A stretch of 64,000 bases of DNA. It comes from Acidobacteriota bacterium (GTDB lineage: Bacteria > Acidobacteriota > Terriglobia > Terriglobales > Acidobacteriaceae). Where the stretch lies: NCBI GenBank assembly GCA_021816455.1, contig JAKAXU010000011.1, positions 1 to 64,000 of the forward strand, in the 5' to 3' direction. Of the stretch, positions 1 through 11,341 are shown one piece after another. The first letter of the stretch is position 1; the number at the start of each line of letters is the position of its first letter. Both the position numbers and the translations under genes were made by a program. The notes beneath the pieces are model-generated. The model saw only the letters and a list, made by a program, of their open reading frames with translations. It did not search any database and was not told the origin of the DNA.

Positions 1-171
1 GAAAAGACCTCCACCCAAGCGCCAAACCCAGACTGAAGACTACTCCGAGACCGAATGACCACCCTTCTGCCCTATCAGACCACCGAGCTGTCGGATGAAA
101 TCGATCCGTGTGAGAAATCGCGGCTAGCGCACCCGGAGCATTCTGCATATCCGGCGGATGTGTGGTTGTGT

Positions 172-1647
172 TTAGAACGCGGCGAAAACGGTGAGCAGGA
201 CGACCAATAGGCCGAGCAGCGGGCTGAGGCGGTCACGCAGGGCAAAGAGCACAGGGTCTTCGTCGAGTTCGCCGCGCCAGGCAAGCAATCCCATCCGTAG
301 CAGCCAGAGGCCAAGCGGCGGGAGCGCGAGCCAGAGCCGGGCGGCATGAGGATAGAGCAGTTCGGCGTTGGGGTGAGTGATGTAGGCTGCGAAGACGGCC
401 AGCGCAGCGCAGGCCGAAGCTGCTTCGAGGCTTCCGATGGCTACGATATCGGCGACGCGATAGCCGCGTCCTGGGGTCCGTGTGCTGCCTTGCTGGCGCA
501 GGATTTCCAGTTCGTTGAGACGCTTGACCAGAGCCAGAGCAAGAAAGAAAAAGAGAGCGAAGACGGCCAGCCAGGGGGAGATAGGGGTTTGTGTGGCCGC
601 GCCCCCGGCGTAGAGTCGCAGCGTGTAAAGACCGGCGAGCAGAAGGACGTCGGCGATGGCGATGCGTTTGAGCCAAAGTGAGTAGAGCGTGGTGGCTGCG
701 ATGTAGATCGCCAGCCAGATGGCAAAAGCGGCGGGAAGCAACGGCAGGAGAAGCGCGGAGCCGATCAGCAGCGCCATAACGAGCAGGATTCCGTCGACGA
801 CGCCGAGTTCGCCTGAGGCAAACGAGCGCAGACGCTTGTGACGGTGACGGCGGTCATTGTCGATGTCGAGAAGATCGTTGAGGACGTAACAGGCGGAGGC
901 AGCGCATCCGAAGGCGACAAGAGCGAGCGCACCATGAATGAGGCCGCGAGGCGTCAGGCGATGCGAGAGCAGAAGCGGCAGAAGCAGGAGAAGATTCTTG
1001 GCCCATTGATGAAGGCGCAGGGTGGAAAGCAGAGATGCGCGAAGCGGCGCGCGATCAAGCAGCGTGGCCTTGACAGGGACATTTGCCCGGGCGAGGGCGC
1101 GGCGAAGTCTGTGGGTGGGATTGGCCAGGAAAGCGTGGCGTGCGTGAGTGAGCAGAGGAAGGTCGATGCGCGCGTTGCCGATGTAGTCGAAGGCGGGAAA
1201 GAGTTTCTGAAGAACGGCGAGCTTCCGGCAACCAGTGAGATTGCGTTCGCCATCGGAGGCGATTACGCGATCGAAGCAGCGAAGGTGGCTGGCTACGCGC
1301 TCGGCGAGGCTTCGATCGGCGCCGGTGACGAGCAGGATGGTGCGGCCCAAGCTGCGCTGGTCGCGGAGCAAGCGCAGAACGGCCTTGTTCCAGGGCAGGT
1401 GGTTGATGTCGAGAGTAGTCTGCCGGGCGATCTCCTGCTTGAGTCGCGCCCTGCCGCGCGGAAGCAGGCGGGCGACGGCAAGGAGTCGGGCCGGGTGAGT
1501 GCGCACGAGAAGCAGAAGAGAGTCCTGAAAGGTGTCGGATTTGATGAGAGTTCCGTCGAGATCGACGCAGAGCGGAACGGACTCCGGGTGGATGAGCGGT
1601 GTCTTCGCCTCTTCGATAGAAACTGTGGTGAAAACCGGAGGTGGCAT
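172..1647 (-). CDS. HAD-family hydrolase fused to UbiA-family prenyltransferase
   Basis: N-terminal HAD motif CVDLDGTLIKSD, then multi-TM UbiA domain with NDLLDIDNDRRHRHK. Start placed at an internal Met of ORF 172..1761. Confidence 0.85.
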   Translation of the reverse strand: MPPPVFTTVSIEEAKTPLIHPESVPLCVDLDGTLIKSDTFQDSLLLLVRTHPARLLAVARLLPRGRARLKQEIARQTTLDINHLPWNKAVLRLLRDQRSLGRTILLVTGADRSLAERVASHLRCFDRVIASDGERNLTGCRKLAVLQKLFPAFDYIGNARIDLPLLTHARHAFLANPTHRLRRALARANVPVKATLLDRAPLRASLLSTLRLHQWAKNLLLLLPLLLSHRLTPRGLIHGALALVAFGCAASACYVLNDLLDIDNDRRHRHKRLRSFASGELGVVDGILLVMALLIGSALLLPLLPAAFAIWLAIYIAATTLYSLWLKRIAIADVLLLAGLYTLRLYAGGAATQTPISPWLAVFALFFFLALALVKRLNELEILRQQGSTRTPGRGYRVADIVAIGSLEAASACAALAVFAAYITHPNAELLYPHAARLWLALPPLGLWLLRMGLLAWRGELDEDPVLFALRDRLSPLLGLLVVLLTVFAAF

Positions 1648-1895
1648 GGGTGAGATCCTGAGGACCATGATAGTCGGATGAATGGGAGAGGGTGAATTTC
1701 TGCGGTTTGGCGGATTAGGGTATCCGCGAATTTTTGCGCGTCTTTGGGAGAGTTCTGGCATCTGCTAGGTACGGGCTGGAGGAAACAAAATCCTCCGCTT
1801 GACCGTCCTAAGAGAGTAGCGTAACTCTGTACAGAGCTTGCCCGAAGCCGCGATGACGCGCGAATTGAGAGTGATTTTTTCAAATCCTGTAAGGA

Positions 1896-3254
1896 ATGGA
1901 CAAAGTATCCGTGTCTGAATCCACAATGACATTGAACGAGAATGGTGCACCAGAGCCGGTCCGGGCAGGGTGGCTGCGCCCGCTGATTTACGTTGTGCTG
2001 CTGGTTCTGATTGCGGCGGGTGTCTGGCGCGTCTATCAGAATCGCAGGATGGCTGCGCAGCAGATGGCGAAGCAGGCCGATGCGCTGCTGAACCGCCCTG
2101 TGCCGGTGCAGGTGACGACGGTGGATCAGAAGCCGATGCCGATCTATCTGACGGCGCTGGGGACGGTGACGCCGTATTACAGCGTGACGGTAAAGGCGCG
2201 CGTGAGCGGGCAACTGGATCGCGTGAATTTTATTGAAGGGCAGACGGTGCGCCAGAACGACACGATTCTGGTGGTCGATCCGCTGCCCTACAAGGCGGCG
2301 CTGGATCAGGCGAAGGGGACCTTGGCGCATGACGTGGCTCTGCTGCAGGATGCGCAGGCGGAGTACCGGCGATACAAGGCGCTGTATGAAGCTGGGGTTG
2401 TCTCCAAGGAGCAGCTTGATCTGGAGTTGGCGACGCAGGGGCAATACGAAGGGGCGATTCAGTCGGACAAGGCGGCGATCGAGACGGCACAGCTTCAGTT
2501 GAACTGGTGCACGGTGCAGTCGCCGATCACGGGTAAGATCGGTCTACGGCTGGTCGATCCGGGCAACATTATTACGGCGAATACGACGAATCTGGTGATT
2601 ATCAACCAGATGCAGCCGATTGCAGTGTATTTTACTCTGCCGGAGAATCAGCTTCCGCTGGTGTTGACGCTGCTGCGGGAGCATCGGCCTCTGGTGGCCG
2701 AGGCGTTCGATCGCAGCGATACGACGCGGTTGGCCGCAGGGCAATTACTGACGGCCGACAACCAGATCGATACGACGACGGGAACCGACCGGCTGAAGGC
2801 GGTCTTCGCCAATACGGATGAACAACTGTTTCCGAATCAATTTGTGAACATTCACCTGATTCTGGAAGAGAGACCGAGCGCGCTGGTGGTTCCGTCGTCG
2901 GCGATCCAGACCGGCAACCACGGCGCGTATGTGTGGACGATTCACCATGACGCGGCGACGAACGCGGATCTGGCTCAAATTACGCCGGTGAAGGTGGCCT
3001 TGGCCGAAGGACAGGTGACAATTCTGGACGGCGGCGTAGCGAAAGGCGATACGGTGGTGATCGATGGCGCGGATCGGCTGCGGGCCGGGTCTCCGGTGAC
3101 GGTGAATACTTCGCGGGGAGCGACGCCGGGAGTCTCGGCGGAGGGGAATCCGGAACTGAGTCCCGTAGCCCAGGGACTGGAGCACAGCGCACAGACCACA
3201 CGGGGACGAGTTGGCAAAGGCCGCGGAGAAGGCGGCAAGAGGACACATCCGTGA
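1896..3254 (+). CDS. RND efflux periplasmic adaptor (MdtA/AcrA-like membrane fusion protein)
   Basis: N-terminal TM anchor, lipoyl/hairpin features ([24 protein letters not shown]..., [14 protein letters not shown]), directly upstream of RND pumps. Confidence 0.92.
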   Translation: MDKVSVSESTMTLNENGAPEPVRAGWLRPLIYVVLLVLIAAGVWRVYQNRRMAAQQMAKQADALLNRPVPVQVTTVDQKPMPIYLTALGTVTPYYSVTVKARVSGQLDRVNFIEGQTVRQNDTILVVDPLPYKAALDQAKGTLAHDVALLQDAQAEYRRYKALYEAGVVSKEQLDLELATQGQYEGAIQSDKAAIETAQLQLNWCTVQSPITGKIGLRLVDPGNIITANTTNLVIINQMQPIAVYFTLPENQLPLVLTLLREHRPLVAEAFDRSDTTRLAAGQLLTADNQIDTTTGTDRLKAVFANTDEQLFPNQFVNIHLILEERPSALVVPSSAIQTGNHGAYVWTIHHDAATNADLAQITPVKVALAEGQVTILDGGVAKGDTVVIDGADRLRAGSPVTVNTSRGATPGVSAEGNPELSPVAQGLEHSAQTTRGRVGKGRGEGGKRTHP

Positions 3255-6200
3255 ACCCGTCGCGCCCATTTATCGTTCGCCCGGTAGCGACGTCGCTGCT
3301 GATGGTGGCGATTGTGCTTGCCGGAGCGGTGGGCTACAAGCAGCTGCCGGTTTCGGCGCTCCCCGAGGTCGATTACCCGATTATCGAGGTACAGACCTTC
3401 TATCCCGGCGCTGGTCCCGAAGTCATGTCGTCGTCGGTAACAGCTCCGCTGGAGCGGCAGTTCGGGCAGATGCCGGGACTGAAACAGATGACCTCGGTCA
3501 GCTCCGGGGGGGGATCGATTATTACGCTGGAATTTGATCTGGCGGAGAACATCGATGTGGCTGAGCAGGAGGTGCAGGCGGCGATCAACGCGGCGACGAA
3601 CTTCCTGCCGACGGATCTGCCGAATCCCCCGATTTACAGCAAGGTGAACCCGGCAGATGCGCCGGTGATGACGCTGGCGTTGACCTCAGATTCACTGCCG
3701 CTGGACCAGGTGGAGGATGCGGCGGATACCAACCTGGCGCAGAAGATTTCGCAGGTTTCCGGAGTGGGTCTGGTCTCGATTGCCGGAGGTCAGAAGCCAT
3801 CTGTGCGAGTGCAGGCGAATCCGGCGCAGCTTGCGGCTTATAACCTGAGCCTGGAAGATCTGCGCACGGCGCTGGCCAACGCCAATGTGGATCAGGCGAA
3901 GGGCACGCTGAATGGCTCGCGGCAGTCCTATACGATTGGTGCGAACGACCAGCTTTTTTCCAGCCAGGAGTATCGGCCGGTCATCATCGCATACAGGAAC
4001 GGAGCGCCGGTGCGCACGTCGGATGTCTCGACGGTGATGGATGCGGCGGAGAATTCGCAGCAAGCGGCGTGGATGGGGCTTCCGGGCGTGGGAAACCGAC
4101 CGGCGGTGATCCTGAACATTCAGCGTCAGCCTGGCGCGAACATCATCGCAGTCGTGGATCGGATCAAGGCGCTGCTGCCTCAGTTGAAGATGAGCATGCC
4201 TGCGTCGATTCATATCCGCATTCTGACGGACCGCACGAACGTGATCCGCGCCTCGGTGGCCGACGTGCAGTTTTCGCTGCTGCTGACAATTGCCCTGGTG
4301 GTGATGGTGATCTTCCTGTTCCTGCGCAATCTGTCGGCGACGATCATTCCGTCGATCGCGGTTCCGCTGTCGCTGATGGGAACGTTCGGAGTCATGTATC
4401 TGCTGGGGTACAGCCTGAACAATCTGACGCTGATGGCGCTGACGATCTCGACCGGATTTGTGGTGGATGACGCGATTGTGATGATTGAAAATATCTCGCG
4501 CTTCATCGAAGAAGGCGACAGTCCGATGCGGGCCGCGCTGAAGGGAAGCGAGCAGATTGGCTTCACGATCGTATCGCTGACGGTTTCGCTGATCGCCGTG
4601 CTGATTCCGCTGCTGTTCATGGGCGATGTGGTCGGTCGGCTCTTCCGTGAATTTGCTGTGACGCTGGCAGTGACGATTCTGGTCTCCGCTGTAGTTTCGC
4701 TGACGCTGACGCCGATGATGTGCGCGCGGATTCTGAAGCACAAGCCACCGGAGCAGCAAGGTTCCATCTACCGGGCGTCGGAGCGGGTCTTCGAGTGGGT
4801 GATCGAGTGGTATGGGCGCACGCTGAAGGTGATTCTGCGGCACCAGTTGGCTACGCTGCTGGTGACGATCAGCACGCTGGTGGCGACGATCGTGCTGTTT
4901 GTGATTGTGCCGAAGGGATTTTTCCCGGTGCAGGATACGGGCGTGATTCTCGGCATCTCCGAGGCGCCGCAGTCGATTTCGTTCGGGAACATGGCGCAGC
5001 GTCAGCAGGAGCTGGCAGATGTGGTGCTGAAAGATCCAGCGGTGGAGAGCATTTCCTCGTTCATCGGAGTGGACGGAACGAATATGACGCTCAACAGCGG
5101 ACGGATGCAGATCAATCTGAAGCCGCTGAAGGAGCGCAAGGCGTCTGCGACGGAGATAATCCAGAGGCTGCAACCGGCGGTGAATCGGGTGAAGGGAATC
5201 CAGCTTTTTTTGCAGCCGTCGCAGGATTTGACGGTGGCCGATCGCGTGAGCCGGACGGAGTTTCAGTATTCGCTGGAGGATCCGAATTCGGTGGAGCTGG
5301 CAACGTACACGCGCAAGATGGTAGCGGCCATGCAGCAGCAGCCGGAGCTGCGCGATGTAGCCAGCGATCTTCAGGATAAGGGTCTGGGTGCGCAACTGGT
5401 GATCGACCGGGATACCGCTTCGCGGCTCGGTATCGCGGTGGCCGATATCGACAACACTCTTTACGACGCCTTTGGCCAGCGCCAGATTTCGATTATCTTC
5501 ACGCAGCTCAACCAGTATCACGTGGTGATGGAGGTCAGTCCGCAGTTCCAGACAGACCCTGGCGTGCTGGCTGATCTGTATGTGAAATCGGCGAACGGGA
5601 CACAGGTTCCGTTGAGCAATCTGGCGCACTGGCAGCAGGCGCGAGCACAGTTGGCGATCGGACATCAGGGGCAATTCCCGGCAACGGTGATCAGCTTCAA
5701 CGTAGCTCCGGGGAAATCGCTGGGTGATGCGGTGGCTGCGACGCAGCGAGTGGAGCGCGAGATCGGCTTGCCAGCGAGCATCAATGGGGAGTTTCAGGGA
5801 ACGGCGGCGGCCTTTCGCGCGTCGCTGGCCAATGAGCCGATCCTGATTCTGGCCGCGCTCATCACGGTGTACATTGTGCTGGGCGTGCTCTACGAGAGCT
5901 ATGTGCATCCGATCACGATCATCTCCACACTCCCGTCGGCGGGAGTGGGAGCGATCCTGGCACTGCTGCTGACGCACACGGACTTCAGCATCATTGCTCT
6001 GATCGGCGTGATCCTGCTGATCGGGATTGTGAAAAAGAATGCGATCATGATGATCGATTTTGCACTGGCAGCGGAACGCAACGAAGGCAAGCCTGCAAGG
6101 GAAGCGATCTTCCAGGCGTGTCTGCTGCGCTTTCGTCCGATTATGATGACGACGATGGCGGCGCTGCTGGGCGGCGTTCCGCTTGCGTTCGGAAGTGGCG

Positions 6201-6394
6201 TGGGCGCGGAGTTGCGCCGACCGCTTGGTATTACGATTGTGGGCGGATTGCTTGTTTCGCAACTGCTCACGCTGTATACGACGCCCGTGGTCTATCTCTA
6301 CTTTGACCGGCTGGCCCACTGGCGGCGGCGCGGAAAGCCGAGCGGGTCGGCCGGACTGACGGCTGAAAGATTGCAGGCAATCTCCGCAGACTGA
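3251..6394 (+). CDS. RND efflux inner-membrane transporter (MdtB/MdtC-like)
   Basis: 1047 aa, RND hallmarks ([53 protein letters not shown]). Overlaps the adaptor stop by 4 nt. Confidence 0.95.
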   Translation: MNPSRPFIVRPVATSLLMVAIVLAGAVGYKQLPVSALPEVDYPIIEVQTFYPGAGPEVMSSSVTAPLERQFGQMPGLKQMTSVSSGGGSIITLEFDLAENIDVAEQEVQAAINAATNFLPTDLPNPPIYSKVNPADAPVMTLALTSDSLPLDQVEDAADTNLAQKISQVSGVGLVSIAGGQKPSVRVQANPAQLAAYNLSLEDLRTALANANVDQAKGTLNGSRQSYTIGANDQLFSSQEYRPVIIAYRNGAPVRTSDVSTVMDAAENSQQAAWMGLPGVGNRPAVILNIQRQPGANIIAVVDRIKALLPQLKMSMPASIHIRILTDRTNVIRASVADVQFSLLLTIALVVMVIFLFLRNLSATIIPSIAVPLSLMGTFGVMYLLGYSLNNLTLMALTISTGFVVDDAIVMIENISRFIEEGDSPMRAALKGSEQIGFTIVSLTVSLIAVLIPLLFMGDVVGRLFREFAVTLAVTILVSAVVSLTLTPMMCARILKHKPPEQQGSIYRASERVFEWVIEWYGRTLKVILRHQLATLLVTISTLVATIVLFVIVPKGFFPVQDTGVILGISEAPQSISFGNMAQRQQELADVVLKDPAVESISSFIGVDGTNMTLNSGRMQINLKPLKERKASATEIIQRLQPAVNRVKGIQLFLQPSQDLTVADRVSRTEFQYSLEDPNSVELATYTRKMVAAMQQQPELRDVASDLQDKGLGAQLVIDRDTASRLGIAVADIDNTLYDAFGQRQISIIFTQLNQYHVVMEVSPQFQTDPGVLADLYVKSANGTQVPLSNLAHWQQARAQLAIGHQGQFPATVISFNVAPGKSLGDAVAATQRVEREIGLPASINGEFQGTAAAFRASLANEPILILAALITVYIVLGVLYESYVHPITIISTLPSAGVGAILALLLTHTDFSIIALIGVILLIGIVKKNAIMMIDFALAAERNEGKPAREAIFQACLLRFRPIMMTTMAALLGGVPLAFGSGVGAELRRPLGITIVGGLLVSQLLTLYTTPVVYLYFDRLAHWRRRGKPSGSAGLTAERLQAISAD

Positions 6395-6415
6395 AGCGCT
6401 GCGACTAGGAATCCG

Positions 6416-9400
6416 ATGCATCTCTCTGCTCCATTCATACGCCGCCCGGTCGCCACGACGCTGCTCAGCATGGCGCTGCTGCTGGCTGGGTCGGTGGCGT
6501 ATTCGCTGCTGCCGGTGGCATCGCTGCCAGAGGTAGACCTGCCGACGATCTCAGTGAGCGCGGGTTTGCCGGGAGGCAGTCCGGAGACGATGGCGTCGAA
6601 TGTGGCGGCTCCGCTGGAAAAGCAGTTTGGGCGCATCGCGGGTGTGACGCAGATGACATCGTCCAGCTCGTTGGGGGCAACGGCGGTCACGCTGCAGTTC
6701 GACATCTCGCGCAACATCGATGCGGCGGCGCGCGATGTGCAGGCGGCGATCAATGCTGCGCGCAGTCAGTTGCCTGCCTACCTGCCGCAGAATCCAAGTT
6801 ATCGGAAGACGAATCCGGCGGACGCTCCGATCCTGATTCTGCGCCTGACATCGCCGGTGGTTCCGCTGCCGCAGATGTACGACATGGCAGATTCGATCCT
6901 GGCGCAGAAGATCTCGCAGATCAACGGCATCGGGCAGGTATTTGTGGGCGGAAGCTCCAGTCCTGCAGTGCGGGCGGAGTTGAATCCGATGCAGCTCAGC
7001 GCGTTTGGCATCGGGCTGGAGGATATTCGCACAGCTCTGGGCAATGCCAATGCCAACCGTCCCAAGGGGAATCTGCACGATGCGGAAAACCGCTGGTTGA
7101 TTACGGACAACGATCAGCTTTTCAAGGCCAGCGAGTATGCGCCGCTGGTGGTTGGATACAACGCGACGACTGGCGCGCCGGTGAGACTCTCCGACCTGGG
7201 TGATGTGATCGACTCGGTGTCGAACATCGAGGCCGCGGGCATCGCCGGAACGAACACCGGGCCGGGTTCAAAGCTACTGCCTTCGATTGCGATCGTTGTC
7301 TTCAAGGTACCGGGCGCGAACGTGATTCAGTCGGTGGACAATGTATTGAACCAGTTGCCGCAACTGCGCGCGGAGATTCCGCCGACGGTGACATTGAGCA
7401 TCGGCGTGGATCGCACGACGACGATCCGCGAGAGCGTGAAGGAAGTGGAAAAAACGCTGATGATCAGCATTCTGCTGGTCGTCTTCGTGGTCTTTTTCTT
7501 TCTGCGTGAGGTGTGGGCGACGATTATTCCTTCGATTGCCGTACCGCTTTCGCTGGTGGGCACATTCGGGGTGATGTATCTGCTGGGCTATACGCTGGAC
7601 AACCTGTCGCTGATGGCGCTAACGATCTCGACCGGATTCGTGGTGGACGATGCAATTGTAGTCATCGAAAACATTGCGCGTTATCTGGAAAAGGGAATGA
7701 CGCCGCTGGATGCGGCGATGCGTGGCTCGAAGGAGATTGGCTTCACGGTGCTTTCAATGAGCACGTCGCTCGTGGCGGTCTTTCTGCCGCTGCTGCTGAT
7801 GGGTGGCGTGGTGGGGATACTGTTTCGCGAGTTTGCCGTGACGCTGAGCGTGGCTATCGCGGTTTCCCTGCTAGTTTCTTTGACGACAACGCCGATGATG
7901 TGCGCGCAGTTTCTGAAGCCGCTGAATGTCACGGCGCATGGCAGGCTATACAAGGCGAGCGAAAGAGTCTTTCGCCGGATGGCAGACGAGTATGCTGCGG
8001 GCCTGCGCTGGGTACTGCGCCATCAGGTGCTGATCCTGATGGTGACGATCGCGACGTTCCTATTGAATGTCTATTTGTTTGTCATCGTGCCGAAGGGATT
8101 TTTCCCGGAGCAGGACACGGGCCGGTTGACTGGCTCAGCGCGCGCTTCGCAGGACATCAGCTTCGATGCGATGAAGGTGAAGCAGGCGCAACTGTCGCAG
8201 ATGGTGCTCGACGACCCGGCTGTCGATACGATCATTGCCTTTGTCGGTGGAGCGGGTCCGGGCGGCGGCAGCAACAACGTGGGACGCATGTTCATCTCGC
8301 TGAAGCCGCTGAGTGTGCGCAAGGTCTCAGCCGACGATGTGGTGAACCGTCTACGCGCGAAGCTGATGAGCGTGCCGGGCGCGGCATTGTTTTTGCAGGT
8401 GCAGCAGGAGTTTCAGACGGGCGCGCGCGGAGCCGATGCGGAGTATCAGTACACGCTGGTGGATGAAAATCTGGAGGAGTTGAATACGTGGGCGCCGCGG
8501 CTGCTGGCGAAGATGCGCACGCTGCCGGAACTGCGCGACGTTTCTACCGACCAGCAGGATCAGGGATTGGAGGAGAATCTGGTGATCAACCGCGACACGG
8601 CGTCGCGGCTGGGACTGACGGCGGCGGCGATCGACCAGGTGCTGTATGACGCCTTTGGCCAGCGCGAGGTGTCCACAATGTACACGCCACTGAATCAGTA
8701 TTTTGTGGTGATGGAAGTGGCTCCGGAGTACCAGAAAAGCCCGGATTCACTGAATGGAATCTTCCTGAAGAGCACTACCGGAGCGATGGTTCCGCTCTCA
8801 GCGATTGCGCACTTTGAACCGACGCGCACCTCGCTGCAAGTGAATCATCAGGGCCAGTATCCGGCGGTCACCGAGACCTTCAATCTTGCGCCGAACATCG
8901 CTCTGGGCCAGGCGGTGAGCGCGGTACAAAGGGCGGAGCGTGAACTGGGGATGCCATCTGGGATTCACGGAACGTTTCAGGGGACAGCGCAGGCGTTTCA
9001 GGAGTCGCTGCGTACAGAGCCATGGCTGATTCTGGCCGCCATCATCGCTGTGTATATCGTGCTTGGCATCCTGTACGAGAGCCTGATTCATCCGCTGACG
9101 ATTCTCTCGACGCTGCCTTCGGCCGGAGTGGGGGCGATTCTGGCGCTGCTGCTGACGCGCACGGACCTGAGCATTATCGCGCTGATCGGAATTCTGCTGC
9201 TGATCGGAATCGTGAAGAAGAACGCGATCATGATGATCGACTTTGCCTTACAAGCGGAGCGCGAGCAGGGATTGCCTCCGATTGAGGCGATCTATCAGGC
9301 AAGTCTGCTGCGCTTCCGGCCGATCATGATGACGACGACGGCGGCGCTCTTTGGCGGGCTTCCGCTGGTGATCGGCCTGGGGCAGGGGTCGGAGCTGCGG

Positions 9401-9559
9401 CGTCCGCTCGGTATCACGATCGTGGGCGGTCTGATCGTTTCGCAGATGCTGACGCTGTTCACGACGCCAGTCGTCTACCTGTTCTTTGACAAGCTGCAGT
9501 GGCGGTTCATGAAGTTGCATCGGATTGGAGCGGAACTGGAGCAGGTGGCGGGCGACTGA
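6416..9559 (+). CDS. RND efflux inner-membrane transporter (MdtC-like paralogue)
   Basis: 1047 aa paralogue of the upstream ORF with the same hallmark motifs ([30 protein letters not shown]). Confidence 0.95.
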   Translation: MHLSAPFIRRPVATTLLSMALLLAGSVAYSLLPVASLPEVDLPTISVSAGLPGGSPETMASNVAAPLEKQFGRIAGVTQMTSSSSLGATAVTLQFDISRNIDAAARDVQAAINAARSQLPAYLPQNPSYRKTNPADAPILILRLTSPVVPLPQMYDMADSILAQKISQINGIGQVFVGGSSSPAVRAELNPMQLSAFGIGLEDIRTALGNANANRPKGNLHDAENRWLITDNDQLFKASEYAPLVVGYNATTGAPVRLSDLGDVIDSVSNIEAAGIAGTNTGPGSKLLPSIAIVVFKVPGANVIQSVDNVLNQLPQLRAEIPPTVTLSIGVDRTTTIRESVKEVEKTLMISILLVVFVVFFFLREVWATIIPSIAVPLSLVGTFGVMYLLGYTLDNLSLMALTISTGFVVDDAIVVIENIARYLEKGMTPLDAAMRGSKEIGFTVLSMSTSLVAVFLPLLLMGGVVGILFREFAVTLSVAIAVSLLVSLTTTPMMCAQFLKPLNVTAHGRLYKASERVFRRMADEYAAGLRWVLRHQVLILMVTIATFLLNVYLFVIVPKGFFPEQDTGRLTGSARASQDISFDAMKVKQAQLSQMVLDDPAVDTIIAFVGGAGPGGGSNNVGRMFISLKPLSVRKVSADDVVNRLRAKLMSVPGAALFLQVQQEFQTGARGADAEYQYTLVDENLEELNTWAPRLLAKMRTLPELRDVSTDQQDQGLEENLVINRDTASRLGLTAAAIDQVLYDAFGQREVSTMYTPLNQYFVVMEVAPEYQKSPDSLNGIFLKSTTGAMVPLSAIAHFEPTRTSLQVNHQGQYPAVTETFNLAPNIALGQAVSAVQRAERELGMPSGIHGTFQGTAQAFQESLRTEPWLILAAIIAVYIVLGILYESLIHPLTILSTLPSAGVGAILALLLTRTDLSIIALIGILLLIGIVKKNAIMMIDFALQAEREQGLPPIEAIYQASLLRFRPIMMTTTAALFGGLPLVIGLGQGSELRRPLGITIVGGLIVSQMLTLFTTPVVYLFFDKLQWRFMKLHRIGAELEQVAGD

Positions 9560-9679
9560 GCCTGCACGGAGTCAGGAGTTGCGCTTCCAAAGGCGGCTCG
9601 GGGTTAAGTGTCTGGTATCTGGTATTGATTTTTCCGTGGTGGCACCGGGAGCTATTTTTCTCAGTTCAAGGAGCGAGGA

Positions 9680-11323
9680 GTGCGGAGTACCCACTGTATT
9701 CAAGCGACGAGGGAAGAAATGGGAGAAACTGTTCCCAGCCCTTCGGGTTGCGGAGAAGATTGGGCCACTCTTCGTTGTCAGGCTCGATTCTTATTCGCGA
9801 CGCCACCCACGCGAAGGTTCATTTCGGGCTCTGTGCGTCTGCGAACCGTGCTGTTTTCCATGTGCCTGTGCGTTATGTTTGCTGCTCAACTGGTTGCGCA
9901 ATCCGCGACTCCTGCAGCGGGAACACCTGCCGCTGCGGCACGCGCCTACACGGCCATCCACCAGTCGCAGCTTAAGGCTGGCTTCGAAGCGTTTCTCGCG
10001 ATGCCCAACGTGGCGGCCGATCCGGCTGGATTGAGGCAGAACGCGACGTATTTGGTGAACGAGTTGCAAAAGCGCGGAGCTACGGCGCAACTGTTGACGG
10101 TGCCGGGTGCGCCATCCGTCGTCTATGGTGAAATTCGGACGCCGGGCGCGCAGCACACGATTGTGTTTTATGCGCACTACGACGGCCAGCCGGTCACGCC
10201 CTCCGAGTGGGCGACGCCGCCGTTCCAGCCGACGCTTAAGACGGTCGATGGCGAGCAGCGGATATTTGCGCGTTCCGCAGGCGATGACAAGGCGGCGATC
10301 TTTGCCCAGCTTGCGGCGCTTGACGCATTGAAGGCAGCGGGTGTCGCGCTCAAGGCAAACATTCGCTTCGTCTGGGAAGGCGAGGAAGAGGCAGGATCAC
10401 CGCATTTGGAAGAGATTTTGATGGCCCACCGCGAGTCGGTTCACGGCGACGTCTGGCTGATCTGCGACGGGCCGGTGGACCAGAGCGGACAGCAAACCGT
10501 GGTCTTTGGCGCGCGCGGCGACACGGGCCTGGAAATCACTGTCTATGGACCGCATCACGGGCTGCACAGCGGACACTACGGGAACTGGGCGCCCAACCCG
10601 GCAATGATGCTCGCGCAACTGCTGGCAGGAATGGAAGACGCCAACGGACACGTACTAATCCCGCATTTTTACGATGGCATCGCGCCGCTTTCGACGCTGG
10701 AAAAGCAAGCGCTGGAGAATGCTCCGGATAACGAGGCCATGCTGCGGGAAAAATTCTGGCTTGGGCACACGGATGGCAAGGGCGCGCATCTTTTGAATCT
10801 GCTCAATCTGCCTTCGTTGAACATCAACGGCATGGCCTCGGCGCAGATTGGCGCTCGGGCGACGAACGTCATCCCTCCAACGGCGACGGCGGACCTCGAT
10901 CTGCGCCTGGTGGTAGGGCTGGACTGGCGCACGCAGCAGCAGCGCGTCATCGACTACATCCGCGCGCAAGGTTATTTTGTAGTGGACCATGAGCCGTCGC
11001 AAGAGGAACTAACCAGCCATCCGCGCGTGGCCATGGTGGTCCGCAATGAGAATAGCTACAACGCGGTGCGTACGCCGATGGATCTGCCCATTGCGCAGGA
11101 GGTGATCCAGGCCGTTGAGGCCGCGCGAGGCAAGGTTGTACTTCTGCCGACGATGGGTGGCAGCGTTCCGCTGGGAGCCATGGAACGCGCGGCAGATACA
11201 CACACGATCACCGTTCCCATCGCCAACTTTGACGACAATCAACATACGGCGAACGAAAACCTGCGTTTGCAGAATCTCTGGAATGGCGTAGAGACCATGG
11301 CCGCGCTGCTGGCGATGCAGTAG
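9680..11323 (+). CDS. M20/M28-type metallopeptidase (dipeptidase-like), secreted
   Basis: VFYAHYDGQPVTP, RSAGDDKAAI, WEGEEEAGSPHLEE, GARGDTGLEITVYGP motifs. True start uncertain (signal-peptide-like stretch near codon 52-75). Confidence 0.88.
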   Translation: MRSTHCIQATREEMGETVPSPSGCGEDWATLRCQARFLFATPPTRRFISGSVRLRTVLFSMCLCVMFAAQLVAQSATPAAGTPAAAARAYTAIHQSQLKAGFEAFLAMPNVAADPAGLRQNATYLVNELQKRGATAQLLTVPGAPSVVYGEIRTPGAQHTIVFYAHYDGQPVTPSEWATPPFQPTLKTVDGEQRIFARSAGDDKAAIFAQLAALDALKAAGVALKANIRFVWEGEEEAGSPHLEEILMAHRESVHGDVWLICDGPVDQSGQQTVVFGARGDTGLEITVYGPHHGLHSGHYGNWAPNPAMMLAQLLAGMEDANGHVLIPHFYDGIAPLSTLEKQALENAPDNEAMLREKFWLGHTDGKGAHLLNLLNLPSLNINGMASAQIGARATNVIPPTATADLDLRLVVGLDWRTQQQRVIDYIRAQGYFVVDHEPSQEELTSHPRVAMVVRNENSYNAVRTPMDLPIAQEVIQAVEAARGKVVLLPTMGGSVPLGAMERAADTHTITVPIANFDDNQHTANENLRLQNLWNGVETMAALLAMQ

Positions 11324-11341
11324 CCAGTCTGCAATCGTTCT

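Noticed and set aside
838-1653. 271-aa plus-strand ORF
   Set aside because: Antisense to the HAD-UbiA gene; Glu/Gly/Arg-rich shadow frame.
3692-6421. 909-aa antisense ORF over the first RND pump
   Set aside because: Composition (His/Arg/Gln-rich) is typical of a shadow frame of a GC-rich gene; the sense strand encodes a clear RND pump.
9560-9830. Possible mobile element or gene remnant between the RND operon and the M20 peptidase
   Set aside because: Only short imperfect repeats (TCTGGTATCTGGTAT) and overlapping small ORFs; no terminal inverted repeats or transposase.
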